DNA of 64,000 nt from Eucommia ulmoides. Its lineage: Eukaryota > Streptophyta > Magnoliopsida > Garryales > Eucommiaceae. This document shows, piece by piece, positions 21,781 to 34,043 of this stretch. Within the stretch, counting starts at the first letter, position 1; the number at the start of each line of letters is the position of its first letter. Under the pieces are notes generated by a model. The model did no database searches, was not told where the DNA came from, and was given only the letters and a program-made list of their open reading frames with translations. The position numbers were made by a program, and so were the translations under genes. The stretch is taken from NCBI GenBank assembly GCA_016647705.1, contig CM028326.1:21405901-21469900 (forward strand), written 5' to 3'.

Positions 21781-22001
21781 ATTCAACAGAAACATTTTAA
21801 GTTTTTATAGTAGTACACTATATTCCCATGATTTTTAAATGTAGCATTATATTTTTAGAAATTTAATTCTTTTAAGTTGCGCTCAACAATCGGTGGATTA
21901 TCTCATAATGTTTTGCTTATAATTATGAAAATAATTTTTTAATATATATATATATATATATATATTATTTTTACTTTCGATTGCTTGTAGTCATAACTCA
22001 T
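21781..22001. repeat. Spacer with AT microsatellite
   Basis: No gene. A (TA)n run of about 25 bp lies at 21942-21966. Otherwise AT-rich unique sequence up to the MITE's target duplication. Confidence 0.6.
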
Positions 22002-22500
22002 TAAGAAATAGGACAAAATATATTTTAAACCCTCTAACTATTGATACGTTTCTAAATAGTCCAGTAAATTTTTTCGTTTCAGTTTAAATCCTATAAGTAT
22101 GCAGTCAATTTTAAATAATCATTCTATTACATTTTTTATCCAATCTAACAAAAATGTGCGGACACCTTCTGTTTCAAACAGAGGGTGCGGCACCCTCTGA
22201 TAAACATAGCGTGCAGACACCCTTTGTGTTTAGCGGGGAGAGGGAGGGAGGAAGAGAGAGAGAGGAGAAGAAAGAAGAAAAAGAAAAAAAGGATAGAAAA
22301 AGAAGAAAAAGAAAAAATATATATTAAAAATATTTGTTTACCCCTCATTTCGGTTAGATTGAATGAAAAATGTAACAGAATGACCATTTAAAATTTAGTG
22401 CATACTTAGAGGGTTTAAACTGAAATGAAAAAAAAATATTGGACTACATAGAAATGTATCAATAATTAGAGGGTTAAAATGTATTTTTCCCTAAGAAATA
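22002..22500. mobile_element. Mutator-type MITE with 9-bp target-site duplication
   Basis: The element spans 22011-22491 (481 bp) and is flanked by the identical 9-mer taagaaata at 22002-22010 and 22492-22500. Terminal inverted repeats of about 130 bp (22011-22140 and 22345-22491) share 'aaccctctaa(c/t)tattgatac', 'gtttcagtttaaa' and 'tatgcactaa'-like blocks. The centre holds two inverted copies of a 'gagggtgcggcaccctctg' palindrome region (22185-22200) and a polypurine tract (22230-22310). No transposase is encoded. Confidence 0.85.
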
Positions 22501-23304
22501 TTGTATTGGTTTTTCCATGAACTACAACTACAAAGTGAAAGACTTATCTCTCTCTCTTTTTCCTTTGAGATAAATATATATAGTATAGTCCCCGTGTACT
22601 ATGAAATTAATTTAAAAGGATACATTAATAAATCTTGGTGTCAGATTTGTATCTCTTATATTATCTGTTTGTGTTTCCCTAGTTAAAACTCTTCGAGAGT
22701 CTTATTTTATCTGTATGTATTTCCCTAGTTAAAACTCTTCCAAACTAACGTGAAATCAGAGAAATTTTGAATTTTTATTAATCAATCAGATTAATTTTTA
22801 AAACTATCTAATTCATCCCCTCTTAGGTAAACCTTCGGACCAACATGCTCACAAAATACTCTCAAAATTTTTGAAACAAAAATATTTTTACTAAACACAT
22901 TTCTATACATTAATTTAAAAAATTTAAGAGCGAAAACATTAATCAGAGAACAGAAACAGTGACCATTTGTTAATAATGTTATAGTTTGTTTAACCAAATA
23001 GGTAATGAGGCTTTTGCGATTGTTGTTCTCCCAATTGGCAAGCAATTTGAAGTATTTGGTGATTACATTATGGTTAATTACCTACCTCATAAATTTAAGA
23101 ATGTTTGATTAATTCAATTCATCTAGAGCACAACAACCGACACCATATAAGTCCTTTGAGGAAATGTTTTTTTTCATTGGTTGTAAATTAACCAATAAAA
23201 ATAACATTTACACAGTCAATGTTGTAGATAACTACCTATTCATAAAAAATAAAATAAAAAAATAACCGACTGATTAATGCAGTCCTTGCCTCTTGGTTGA
23301 ACTT
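22501..23304. other. No gene; includes a Sirevirus-type LTR tail fragment
   Basis: Around 22790-22845, 'aattcatcccctcttagg...accaaca' resembles the 3' tail of the solo LTR at 12549-14735, so a decayed LTR piece is likely. A 50-bp direct repeat ('tatttccctagttaaaactctt') occurs at 22672 and 22719. No flanking duplication seen. Confidence 0.4.
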
Positions 23305-25640
23305 AAAAATTATTATGAGCTGAATTTGTCCTAGTTGTTAGGCTCTCATTGATTCATTTTTTATTTATTTTTTATTTTGATTTGTTCATAAAAAAAATAA
23401 AACCATAAATCTAATGTTATATAAAAATGGGTATTTCTTTACTCAATTATTTGTAGGATGCAATATTAATTAGATTAGGATATGTGAATATACTATATAT
23501 TCTTGGTCAGAAAATGAATGTGATATATTTATTTGTGAAAAAAATTATATTGTGCATTAAAGTACTCACTTAAAGTTGTTGATTAATGAGTTTGTGTGAG
23601 TTATCCCACATTAGTTAATGAAGAATATGAAGAGTCATTTGTTAATACTCGGGTTACCTCTTAAAGATAAGCCCTCTAAGACATTTAACATATATTGGCA
23701 AAAAGTAGGCTACAGGTTATAACTAAAATAAAATTTCATGTGCGCACACGGCCCCCCTCGCCGACCGACCACTCAGCCGGGCTCAAGCTTGTGGAATGCT
23801 TGGTTTGGCCTTTGTATCCTTTTAGACAAAAATTAATCCAAAAATCAAATTATTCTCAAATAAATCCTAATTGTTCAGATTTGTAACAGCAAAAAGTCAC
23901 AAAATTTAAATTTTGTTCGTGTGTGTAACTAGTAGGATTTTAGGGGTGTGCAAAAACTTGAGTAACCGACGATCCCGACCCCAACTTGCCCTAAATGGCC
24001 CGAATTGGCGGTTTCCTACACTAAACCGGACAAAATCAGATATACGGGCTAGAAAACCAACCCTTCAACTCGGTGTTCAGAGCAAGCTTTATAGGTTCAG
24101 GTGGATCCGAACCAAACCAAATCCAGTCCAATACGACTTTGTTTTGTACTGGATATGTGATGAACCCTAGCACCCACCACCATATATACATTCATTCGTT
24201 GTTTTCTTCAGTCCATTGGTCAACATCAGCCACATCAACCTTTCTCCCTTCCAATCTTCTTCACTCTTAAAGTTTCTCTACAACTTGAATGCTCTGTCAA
24301 TGATGACCAACGCATTGCAGAGCATTTCATTTACCAGTTCACTTCATTTAGGAAATCAAAATAATGGTATGATAAACTCTCCCCCAATTTAGGGTTAAAT
24401 TTTGTTTATTTAAAAAATTTGGGAGAACCGATCGACTGGTATCCTTGGCTAGTCGACCGAAAATCTTATTCTTTAGAATGAGTTTGTCCAAGAGAAGATC
24501 GGTCGTCTAGTAATGCTTTGTCGGTCAACCGTTAATCCAAAAAAATATTTAAACATGTTGTTAAAGTCATCGAGCATGTTCATCAAGCCAGTCGATCGTT
24601 TTTCTTTTCTTTTTTGCCATTTTTGTTTTTTATGTTTTTTGTTCATTTTATTTTTTATTTTTATAACATAACAAAAATACCACACACAATAACAATAATA
24701 ATAAAAAAACATGAAACATATAACTAAAAAAACACAAGATATTTAACAAAAACAACCATGATTATGTAGATGTTGGATTATGGTGTGGGTCAGATCGACC
24801 CATGGAGCATCAACATGGGCTTCAAGTTCCATGAACAACCATCATGTGAATGGATGTGGATTTTAGTCTCAAAGATCATATTTATTCAGTAGACATCCAT
24901 CGAAAATAATACACCCTTTAAGATTCTATCTATAAATAAGCATTGATACCTCTAAGATTTATTATCCTATTAAATTACAAAAAATTTGAGTGTTCTTGGT
25001 TAGTGAGTATGTGAATATTATCGAAGAAGACTCTAGTGTTTTTTTTCTTGCCGACAAGAGAAGAAACGAAGAGCAGATTATCAACGGGTCTTCTGAATCC
25101 GAAAGATACGCTTTCATTTTATGTTTTCGCATTAGTTCACATTGGTATCAACATGTTAGAGACTATAAAAAAAAAAAAATTTTGAAGAGTATACTATTTT
25201 CAGATTTCTTTTTTTTTTTTTTAAATAAAAATATTCTACGTTTCATTACAAGTTCAACAATATAAATTTCATAAAATTTAGATTTACGGTTACTCTTATA
25301 TGATTTTTCAAAGATCAATCAAAATGAATTATTTATGCCTACTATTTTGAAGTTTCTGGTTTTCTGGTGCACGGAAGAAGAAGACACAAACGACACCATT
25401 TTGTTTAATTTTTGATATGGAGCCACCTGATTTTAGTTTATTTGCTATTATATATTAAATTATTGTGTTGATTCTTTGATAACTTTTCCATGGATTTATT
25501 GAGCCGGTGTCGAGTTCCAGTCCAAGGTCCAGTGGCTCTTTCTCTTTTTTATTGGAAATAAGCACGGGGGAGAGAAAAAAGGAAATGCTTAATGTAAAAG
25601 CCTAAAAAGGAATCGAACCTGAGCTCTCTGGTGGTTATAA
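23305..25640 (+). mobile_element. Copia-like LTR plus leader, copy 2
   Basis: Second copy of 10085-12200, in the same orientation. It shares the start ('aaaattattat..a.ctgaatttgtcctag'), the gene-like middle ('ttcttgccga.gagaagaaacgaagagcag'), the primer-binding-site-like tggtatcaaca (25143-25153) and the end ('aaaagcctaaaaaggaatcga'). It differs by an extra segment of about 330 bp at about 24456-24790 inserted between two gtcgac-like motifs. No gag follows. Confidence 0.6.
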
Positions 25641-25673
25641 AACAGCAACAACTTCTAGCACAACGCACCTACA

Positions 25674-26708
25674 TTTATTTTAGGGAAAATTACCTATTAA
25701 TCCCAAAAGAATAAATTATTTACCACCTACTCCCATCGACTTTTCTTTGCACCGATTAGTCTCATCAACACCTTTTTCTTGCACCAATTAGTCTCATCAA
25801 CACTTTTTCTTGCACCAATTAGTCCCGTTTTCAAAATTGGTGAAGATTGAGTTTACCGAAATGCCCTCCCGTGAGTTTCACATCAAGAAGGAAGGTCGTC
25901 AAACTAGTGCACCACCGCCGTCAGCAGCCGCAGCTGCCGCCGCCATAAAATATAGCTTTCACCCCAAATTTTATAACTTTTTATCACTTTTTATATGTTC
26001 CAAAAAAAAAAAAAAAAAAATCTTGATTTTAAGATAAAATCGTTACTAAACGTAACGTAAAATAAGAAAACAATTGATATTATATTCAAGATTTACAGGT
26101 GTTCAATGTAATATCATATGTATTTTACTTTGCATACAAAAATAAGAGAATAATTGATATTACATTCAACATCTACATGAGGGATATTTTGGTCAGAAAA
26201 AAAATAACATCATCAAAAAAAAATAATAATAATAAATAAAAAAAGTTGATATTATATTTAACATTCACAGGTGTTGAATGTTACTTTCAACATCCATATA
26301 AGGAGTATTTTGGTCAGAAAAAAATAATATCATAAAAAAAAAAAATAATAAAATAAAACAAAACAAAACAGTTGATGTTGCATTCAACATCCACATGAGG
26401 GGTATTTTGGTCAGAAAAAAATAGTATCATAAATAAATAAATAAAAAACATAAAACAATTGATGTTACATTCAACACCCACAGGTGTTGAATGTTATATT
26501 CAACATTCACATGAGGGGTATTTTGTTCAGAAAAAAATAGAATTAAAAAAAAATTAATAATTTTGATGTTACATTGAACATCTATATGAGAGATATTTTG
26601 GTCAGAAAATGACAAAAGGACTTATTGATGCAAAAAAAAAAAGTGATGGAAGTAATTGGTAATTTCTTTTGTATTTTGAGACTAAATGATGCATGCCCCT
26701 TTATTTTA
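25674..26708. mobile_element. Mutator-type MITE with internal minisatellite and 9-bp TSD
   Basis: The element spans 25683-26699 (1017 bp) and is flanked by the 9-mer tttatttta at 25674-25682 and 26700-26708. The left end GGGAAAATTACCTATTAATC and the reverse-complemented right end GGGGCATGCATCATTTAGTC begin imperfect inverted repeats that include 'attacc..ttac..ccatc.acttt...gca'. The middle (about 26050-26640) is a tandem array with units ending 'atgaggggtattttggtcag'. Near the left end a 31-bp unit ('gcaccaattagtctcatcaa') is repeated about three times. Non-coding. Confidence 0.82.
26050..26640. repeat. Minisatellite array, about five units of 105-155 bp
   Basis: Each unit carries 'ttgat(a/g)tta.attcaacat', a short palindrome around 'ttcaacac.cacaggtgttgaa', then 'ggggtattttggtcagaaaaaa' and an A-rich spacer of variable length. 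The A-rich spacers account for the length differences. It lies wholly inside the MITE at 25683-26699. Confidence 0.75.
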
Positions 26709-26790
26709 TCACACTGTGTTTATTAATAAGCAGTAAACATTAATTTAAAAGGTATCGGTTAAAAGAATTGGACCCGGTACTTCTAAGATT

Positions 26791-27468
26791 TAAGATTGTG
26801 TTTGGGTAGGATTTGATAAATTCATGATATTCGTATCATATTCATAAATAATGGGATTTTAAAATTATCGATTCTCATCATTTATAAAAAAATTATTTGC
26901 ACAATTTTTTTATATGAAAAATTTGATTGTATAATTTCATAATCTTTCATTGAATAAGTAATTATTTGTATGCACAATTTTAAAATTTATTAAATTTTAA
27001 TAATAAAAAATGTGAAAACATATCTCATAATATAATTTTTATTTCGTCATTTAATAATATAATCTTTATATTTGTTTTAGTGATATAATTTTAATAATAT
27101 AACTTTAATTATGTACAACTATTTTAATAATATAATTTTATATTCATTTTACAAATATAATTTTAATATATAATATATAGAGATGAGAGAATTTTAAAAT
27201 TCATATAATTAGCAAATAAAAAATGAGATTGAAATGAAATGGATAGGAATTGAAAAATAGCACATTCTCCCTTGGGAGAATTTAGAAATAACTTGTATTT
27301 TGCATAGATTTATAAATTTCTTTTATTCTCCTATTTTACAAATGAAAGGATTTCATAAATTCTTCTTCATAATATCCAAAGAAAGAATTTCCTAAATAAA
27401 ACTTGTGAAACTTTTGTCCAAATGAATTTCTCCCTTAAATTACCTTACCTTACCCAAACACAACCTAA
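26791..27468. mobile_element. Tourist-type MITE with TAA target duplication
   Basis: The element spans 26794-27465 (672 bp) with inverted ends GATTGTGTTTGGGTA and GGTTGTGTTTGGGTA. It is flanked by taa at 26791-26793 and 27466-27468, the TWA-type duplication of the PIF/Harbinger superfamily. The interior is very AT-rich and non-coding. Confidence 0.78.
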
Positions 27469-27623
27469 GACACAACATCTTAGCACTATGACATATAAAT
27501 CTACTCATTTAAAAAATATTGATTTATTTGATATATATAAGTTACAGTGGATAAATTACATGCTTAATCATATACGATGGCATGAAATTTAAAATTATTT
27601 AACTATAAACATAAATTATATGT
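27469..27623. other. No gene; short AT-rich spacer
   Basis: About 155 bp between the Tourist-type MITE and the left target duplication of the Athila-like element. Nothing recognised. Confidence 0.5.
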
Positions 27624-27628
27624 GAACT

Positions 27629-29004
27629 TCGTGGCGGAATATTACGTCGTCACTTTCACCACAAGTGTACAAGTCAAGTTTTAATATAGATGGAAAGGAG
27701 TAAAGGTTGTCGTATCCACAGGAATTGGTTGAGAAGATTATTGAGTACTGCAATTGTCATAACCTAACTTTATTTAGGCGATAAAAATGTAGTTTATAAT
27801 TAATTAATACTAGTACTAAGTTAATTAAACTAACTATAATAATATTATATTGAGATGTTTAGGGAAAAGATTGTCGAGGGATTAACTTCGTTTAGAAAAA
27901 CGTGTTTAGTCTCGTTTAGTTACAATAACGGCGTTCGACCTATCCGACAATCTCTGTGTCGTAAAATTACTCACCACCTCTCCCGAGTGTAAGACAAGTG
28001 AATATGCGACTTTGCGTCAACGAAGAAGTCCCCCTCAACATCTTAACGATACTACGTCACATGAGTCTTGCCCCAACGTCATTGATTGCACACTTTTTAA
28101 CACTCTCCCAAGTTATTAGATCGTCGCGCTATGTTTACCCTAGTCCAAATTCAGGGTCACTTCTCCCCAGTGTTAAACTCCGTATTCTCTAATTATCTAA
28201 ACAAGTATAATATCAAAGAATAACGGCAAACACAATTGAAATAGCGAAGAACAACCATTAACGAAACACAAACTCAAATTAACAACAATTTCATAAAATA
28301 TATTGATTTGTAAACAAAATCCATTTAACTCATGGTCATAACCATTTATACAATGAAAACTGAGCTAAACATGCTCAACAACCTACCAGAGTTAAGAAAA
28401 TAAAGAGAGAAATGGAAGAATTTAGTCGTAATCCAAAGATTTACTACTAAAACCATCCAACAATCGCTTCTCCTTTATTACAACGTGTTCTTCTCCTTCG
28501 GAATTGGTTGAGCACACCCCAAAACACTCTCTAAATATTAAGAACCCTAAGGGGTCTCCTATGGTCGGGGGGTTGAAGAAGGAGAGAGGAGAAGGGATTA
28601 AATAGGGAGCAAAATATCTAAAACAAATATCTAACAGCTGCAGAGTGACCGCCGCGGCTGTGGGTATGTTGGTTAATCCACGACCTTAGTGGTGGAATCC
28701 GGGACCATCCTGTTCTTTCACTACCTCAACATTTTGGTCTTTCTCTACATTTTGACCATTGTGGTGGTGGTCTAGACGCCGCGGTGGTGGGCTGGTTTTC
28801 AGAATTATGCCCTCATGCTTGTTTTTTCACCGTTCTTCTACCGTTCTTGGTCTGATTTAATCGTTTATAATCAGTTTTCATGCTTTTTTACCCCCCACAC
28901 ACCTGATTAATACAAGAATACATAAAAACGTATTAAAATGTAATAAATGTACTTGAAAACTAACAAATTTGATTTAAAAATAGATATGTAGATTATACCT
29001 ATCA
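27629..29004 (-). repeat. 3' LTR of the Athila-like element
   Basis: Minus strand, from TGATAGGTATAATCTACA at 29004 to the decayed terminus at 27629 (TC instead of TG in plus reading). Contains a single copy of the R-U5 repeat (about 27950-28090). U3 near 28640-28800 has fewer and more decayed palindromes than other copies. Confidence 0.85.
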
Positions 29005-30790
29005 AATACCCCCGAACTCTGAATTTTGCTAGTCTTCGAGCGAAACACCCACACAATATACGAAAATATAAAAACTAATTACTAAATTGAAAACTAAAAA
29101 TTAAAAACTAAAACAATTATGCGCAAGAATTGAATATCATCTATTGGCCAAATGATTTTCTCCCTTATTGGCCCCCAATTCTATCAAGTTCAAGAATAAA
29201 TCACACCACGTGGTGTTCTAAAATTTTAACATTCGATGATAGTAAGCATCATTCTAGATCCTAATAAAATGTGTGTGATTAAATTCAAATATACAACTAT
29301 GCATTGATTAGATAGGATTATCCCTCAATAAGGTTCATGACTAAAACGTTTTAGGTATAGAGAAGCCATAAGCATGTCCTTGGGTCTTTTCTCCACTAAT
29401 GTAGGCTCGAAGAAATCCAAGAATCATTAGGACTATGTTCGGTTTTGGAAAACTTTGGCAAAGGGTAAATCGGAAATGGAAAACAGGTTAACTCTGTTAA
29501 CTTAACGATACCTAAGGCACATGCTTGGCACTCTCACACTCAAAACTCCACAGATAAATTGAAACAATCCTGAACATTCATTTACAATTAACGTACTCAC
29601 TTGTCAAAAGAAACAAAAAAAATAAATAATATTTACATATGTTTTTTTTTTTTTTTTTTTTAACATATACCATACCCCCAAACTCATTCGATTATTAGAA
29701 TTTCAAGGGTGTGGTTAAAATGAAATAAGAGTGACAAGTGAGTACTCGAATACCAAACCAATTAAAAGTTCACCTTAAACCCCACTCACTTCAAGTTGCA
29801 TTTGCAACTGCTTGCTTGATTCACTCAAATTGTGCATTCAGCTCAGCGATGTAGGTTTGGAAAAAGATTTTATCGATATGTTTAAGTGTTCAGAATTGAA
29901 ACGGTTTTTAAGCTTCGATAGGGTAATGGGGGATAATGATATTATATGGTAGGCTTAAAAATGCTCAAGGGATAAAAACGAATGCTTAAATCATATCTCT
30001 TGAACTACCTCACCTAGGATTTTGCCTCAAATTTCTCCCAAATCAGGTTCTAAAATCCCTATTGTTAGAAATTTGGTTGACAGATAATCGTTTTCAAATC
30101 AAATAGACAGTTATACATCGAGTTTACGTGCTCATGCATTTAGGATCTACAATAACTTTTACTAAAACGATAAGTCAAGCACATAGAACACACGTGAATG
30201 AACTTTAAGCTCGACCTCAATAAATAACCAGGGAACAGACTCATTATTGGGTAATGGCCCTGATGAAGTCAAAGCTCAACACATAAAAACAACTACCCTA
30301 AACAAACATGCATACAATAAAAACAAAACAACATAAACTATAAATACTACAATACTACACATCACTTTCGAACTTAAAACGGACAGTGTCCTCAGCGGCC
30401 CAATCATCAATCTCAATATTTGAAATTAAAGCATGCTGACGAAGATGATTTAGAACACATACCTAGGAGACGAGAGAATCTCAGCTCCGAATCAAGTCGG
30501 TTGTGACGAATTTAACTTATTTTTTGCCTTGGGTTGCCTCCCAAGAAGCATGTGGTTTAATGTCCTCAGACCGACACAGAGAACAACTCATCAAAGAGCA
30601 GCTTCCGCCCGTAGTATGTGTCAAACAACACCACGTACGGGTCTTAATTCAGTACGCCCTCAAGCTTGATGAGATATTGCTCTGGATGGCTCGATATTTC
30701 AACGACACACCTCACCAGTTTATGTTCTTGGTGGGCATGAAAGGACGTTTCTACTGGTAGTGCAAGATAGGTGAGTCACATCGGATTCTC
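29005..30790 (-). mobile_element. 3' non-coding region of the Athila-like element
   Basis: Matches 873-1844, 50000-51000 and 60138-60561 in reverse complement. It contains a T-run (about 29641-29662) and, near 30523-30553, the conserved 'gacattaaacca...cttcttgggaggcaaccca' motif read on the minus strand. The plus-strand open frame at 30503-30760 is a shadow. Confidence 0.65.
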
Positions 30791-31330
30791 GTAGATGTGA
30801 TCGCCTGGGATCGATAGTGGCAAGCTCCTTCCACTTATTTCCAGTTCCTTCTGATGGCTTTCATATTCAGATATGAATTGTTCATCTCTTAGTGCCACCG
30901 TTTCTGACTTGACCTCAATCAAGCAGATAAGCTGACCGATTTGTGTCTGAAGAGACGTTACGGTCGCATCAATTTCAGTGCAGACCGTCTCAATAAAATC
31001 AAGACGATCCTCGTGCTAGTTGATCCGGTCATTTGTTTCCCGCAAGACTCTCTGAGTTTCCCTATAACAGTAGCGAAGATTTCTTCCAGATAGGGGAAAG
31101 ACTCCGGATATTTCCTCAGTGTGTCGATCCATGGCGCCGAAAGGTTGAAACTATCTCTCATGCCTTGATATTTTGGTGAATAATTCCAATACTGAAAAAT
31201 CAAACTCAACCATGTCTTCCAACAATCGATAGGCTTCGTCCGTCGATAATTGGTCGAAAGAGGTCGTACGATTTCTTCCTTCAACCCACATTCTGATTGC
31301 GGCCTACAACCCGTCAAAGAAAATCAACAG
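30790..31330 (-). pseudogene. Decayed gag-like region of the Athila-like element
   Basis: On the minus strand, conceptual translation moving between frames gives FDQLSTDEAYRLLEDMVEFD and then a segment with DFIETVCTEIDATVTSLQTQ, IGQLICLIEVKSE and RDEQFISEYESHQKEL. The first resembles the 'T.EEA..L.E.M' region of Athila-type Gag. The second looks like its following heptad-rich segment. At least two frame changes and several stops are needed, so this is a relic. Assignment rests on motif memory only. Confidence 0.45.
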
Positions 31331-31467
31331 TTGATATTTTCTAGGGAAACCATGATTTGGATACTGGAATAACAATTCCTTGTATCAATCTCAAGCACTA
31401 TAAAACGGCTCGGAAAAACATTGAAAGAAACGCAAAAATACATGTCGATCTAACATCTTCAAACACC

Positions 31468-31552
31468 CTACAGGAAAACAAAAACAAAAACTATAAAAAA
31501 AAAAATTATACACAAAAGAAATGTCTAAATTAAAATCAGGTCATTTACTCAC
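31468..31552 (-). other. Intron-like segment in the leader, minus-strand element
   Basis: On the minus strand a donor-like GTGAGT (31552-31547) and an acceptor-like TTTTCCTGTAG (ending 31468) enclose 85 nt of T-rich sequence. It is followed by 'gtgtttgaagatgttagatc'. The same arrangement occurs at 49646-49723. Splicing is inferred only. Confidence 0.4.
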
Positions 31553-31602
31553 AATATTGATAATAATCTAAAACACAATCAACAGCAATGGCACCAAAAA
31601 CT

Positions 31603-32997
31603 TGGTGGCGGAATATTACGTCTCCACTTTTGACCGCAAGTGTACGGGTCAAGTTTTAGTATAGATAGGAAGGAGTAAGGGTTGTCGTATCCACAGGGAT
31701 TGGTTGAAATTATTATCGAGTACTACGATTGTCATAATCTAACTTTATTTAGGCGATAAAAATGTAGCTTATAATTAATTAAACTAACTATAATAATATA
31801 ATATTGAGATGTTTACAGAAAAAATTATCTAGGGATTAACTTTGTTTACAAAAATGTGTTTGGTCTCATTTAATTTACAATAACAGCGTTCGACCTATCC
31901 AACAATCTCTGTGTCATAACCTCACTCGCCACCTCTCCCGAGTGTAAGACGAGTGAATACGCAATTTCGCGTCAACGAAGAAGTCCCTCTCAACATATTA
32001 ACGACACTAAGTCACATGAGTCTTGCCCCAACATTATTGATTGCATACTTTCTAACTCTCTCTCGGGTTATTAGATCGTAGCGCTATGTTTATCCTATTC
32101 CGAATTCGGGGTTACCTCTCCCGAGTGTCCATTCTCGTATTCTCTAATTATCTAAACAAGTATAATATCAAAGAATAATGGTAAACACAATCGAAATAGC
32201 GAAGAACAACCATTAACGAAACACACACTCAAACAAATAACAATTTCATAAAATATATTAATCTCTAAACAAAATCCGTTTAACTCATGGCCATAATCAT
32301 TTATACAATGAAAACCAAGCTAAGAATGCTCAACAACCTACCAAAGTTAAGAAAATAAAGAGAGAAATAGAAGAACTTAGCCGTAGTCCGAAGATTTGCC
32401 ACTAAAACTATCCAACAATCGTTTATCCTTTATTGCAATGTGTTCTTCTCTTTCAGAATTGGTTGAGCACACCCCAAAGTACTCTCTAAATATTAGGAAC
32501 CCTAAGGGGTCTCCTAAGGCCGGGGGGTTGAAGAATAAGGGAGGAGAAAGGATTAAATAGGGAGCAAAATATCTTTAAAAAAATATCTAACAGCTGTGCA
32601 AAATGACCGCCACGGTGGTGGATATGTCGGTTAAACCACGGCCTCGGCGGTGGAATCAGGAACCATCCTGTTCTTTCACCACCTTGGCGGTGAAGTCACC
32701 GCCTCAGCGGTAGGATGTCAGTAACATTTTGGTCATTCTCTGCATTTTGACTGTCGCAGCGGTGGTCTGGACGCCACGGCAATAGACTGCTTTTCAGAAT
32801 TATGCCCTCATGCTTGTTTTTTCACCGTTCTTCCACCATTCTTGGTCCGATTGGATTGTTTATGATCTGTTTTCATGTCTTTTCACCCCACATACCATAT
32901 TTATACAAAAATACATAAAAATGTATTAAAACGTAATAAACGTATTTGAAAACTAACAAATTTGGTTTGGAAATAGATGGGTAGATCACACCTATCA
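31603..32997 (-). repeat. 5' LTR of the Athila-like element
   Basis: 1395 bp on the minus strand from TGATAGGTGTGATCTACC (32997) to CCACCA (31608-31603). One R-U5 repeat copy. Palindrome-type motifs at 32605-32720. A decayed primer-binding site (cagcaatggcacca) lies at about 31583-31596. Confidence 0.85.
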
Positions 32998-33002
32998 GAA
33001 CT

Positions 33003-33255
33003 TAATGTTATTTAATTTGGCATACAATTCATATTTATTTACAAAAGCAAAAAAACAAATTTGTAGGCAATGATGAGTTGAAATATGTTTTTCTCATTTT
33101 TGTTTTACGCATAATGTACCTAAAAATGAAATTTATATCTATAAATATAAGAGATGATTATGATAATAGTGAATTTTTCGATCTCATAGTATGGAGTTAT
33201 GTGTTATTTTTAGGTACGATTGTTGTGGCTAAATAATTAGTGTTTTAATGTCCTA
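33003..33255. other. Upstream part of the copia remnant; no gene
   Basis: AT-rich. The last 60 bp ('taatgtcctaatgtgtataaaatgta') resembles 12205-12240 before the other gag copy, so this is leader sequence of the same copia family. Confidence 0.4.
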
Positions 33256-33747
33256 ATGTGTATAAAATGTAGCAAAATGACTTTGACGAATATAGTGGCG
33301 GACCTTACTAAAGTTGAGAAACTAGACGAGGATAATTGCAATATTTGGCATTATAAGATCCATTGTCTCTTAAATGAGCGAGAGGTCTTAGAAATATTGA
33401 CACATAGCATGGAATCACCACCAGAGGTAACTTTGCCTAACACTGACGTGAGATGGAAACCTATTAAGATTGGGCCAAGAAAGATCATAGTGCAAGATTC
33501 ACTATGTTATGAAATATGCACGATGATTTGATTGGTAATTATGAATGTTACACCACCGCAGTACAGATATGAAATGCCTTGAAGTTGGAATTTGCTGGTA
33601 CATCAGCAAGTAGGTTGCAAGCCTTGATGCTTAAGTTTGAAACTTATAAGATGTCTCATAGAACAAAGACAGATAAGCATCTTCGAAAAATATCGGCTAT
33701 GATATGCTATCTAAAGGTAGCTGGTAACAATTTTTTTGATAAGCAAC
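33256..33747 (+). pseudogene. Copia-type gag fragment, second copy
   Basis: An open frame from 33256 to 33531 shows KLDEDNCNIWHYKIHCLLNE and SMESPPEVTLPNTDVRWKPI, parallel to 12236-12548. The later part to 33747 continues the similarity to 14741-14890 only with frameshifts. The fragment stops exactly where a Tat/Ogre-like LTR begins (33748), after the bases gcaac. Only the N-terminal half of the UBN2-type Gag domain survives. Confidence 0.65.
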
Positions 33748-34011
33748 TGTAAACATGGCATTTTGCCCATCCCGCAAAAAAAAAAAAAAAAAAATGTGTT
33801 TTATTTTAGAGTTTAGTTTTTTTTTTTTTTTCAAAAAATATAAAAATAAAGAAAAAGAAGAAGAAAATGAAATAAAAAGGAAAAAAATATAAGAAAATAG
33901 AGAGAGAAAGAGAGAGAGAAAAAAAAGTGGTCGTGGGGCCCATTTATCGAGAGCAAGAGAGAGAGATAAAAAGAAAGAAATTGACAGAAGGGAGGAGAAA
34001 GAAAGAATCAC

Positions 34012-34043
<32 letters not shown>

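Larger units (their letters stand above)
27624..33002 (-). mobile_element. Complete Athila-like LTR retrotransposon with TSD GAACT
   Basis: The element spans 27629-32997 (5369 bp) on the minus strand. The 5-mer gaact lies at 27624-27628 and 32998-33002. LTRs are 31603-32997 (5', 1395 bp) and 27629-29004 (3', 1376 bp), visibly diverged (roughly a tenth of positions in the stretch I compared). The 2.6-kb interior has a weak tRNA-Asp primer-binding site, a leader with an intron-like segment, a decayed gag-like region and a 3' non-coding tail. No polymerase frame exists, so it is either a deletion derivative or a non-autonomous member. Confidence 0.88.

Noticed and set aside
25601-25625. Possible tRNA-derived SINE (B-box-like ggttcgattcc on the minus strand)
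   Set aside because: No A-box at the right distance and no cloverleaf or 3' tail. The sequence lies in the leader of a copia-like repeat copy.
20059-26699. CRISPR-like interpretation of the regularly spaced repeats (26050-26640 and others)
   Set aside because: Units are directly adjacent minisatellites with A-rich variable spacers in plant nuclear DNA. There are no cas genes and no repeat/spacer architecture.
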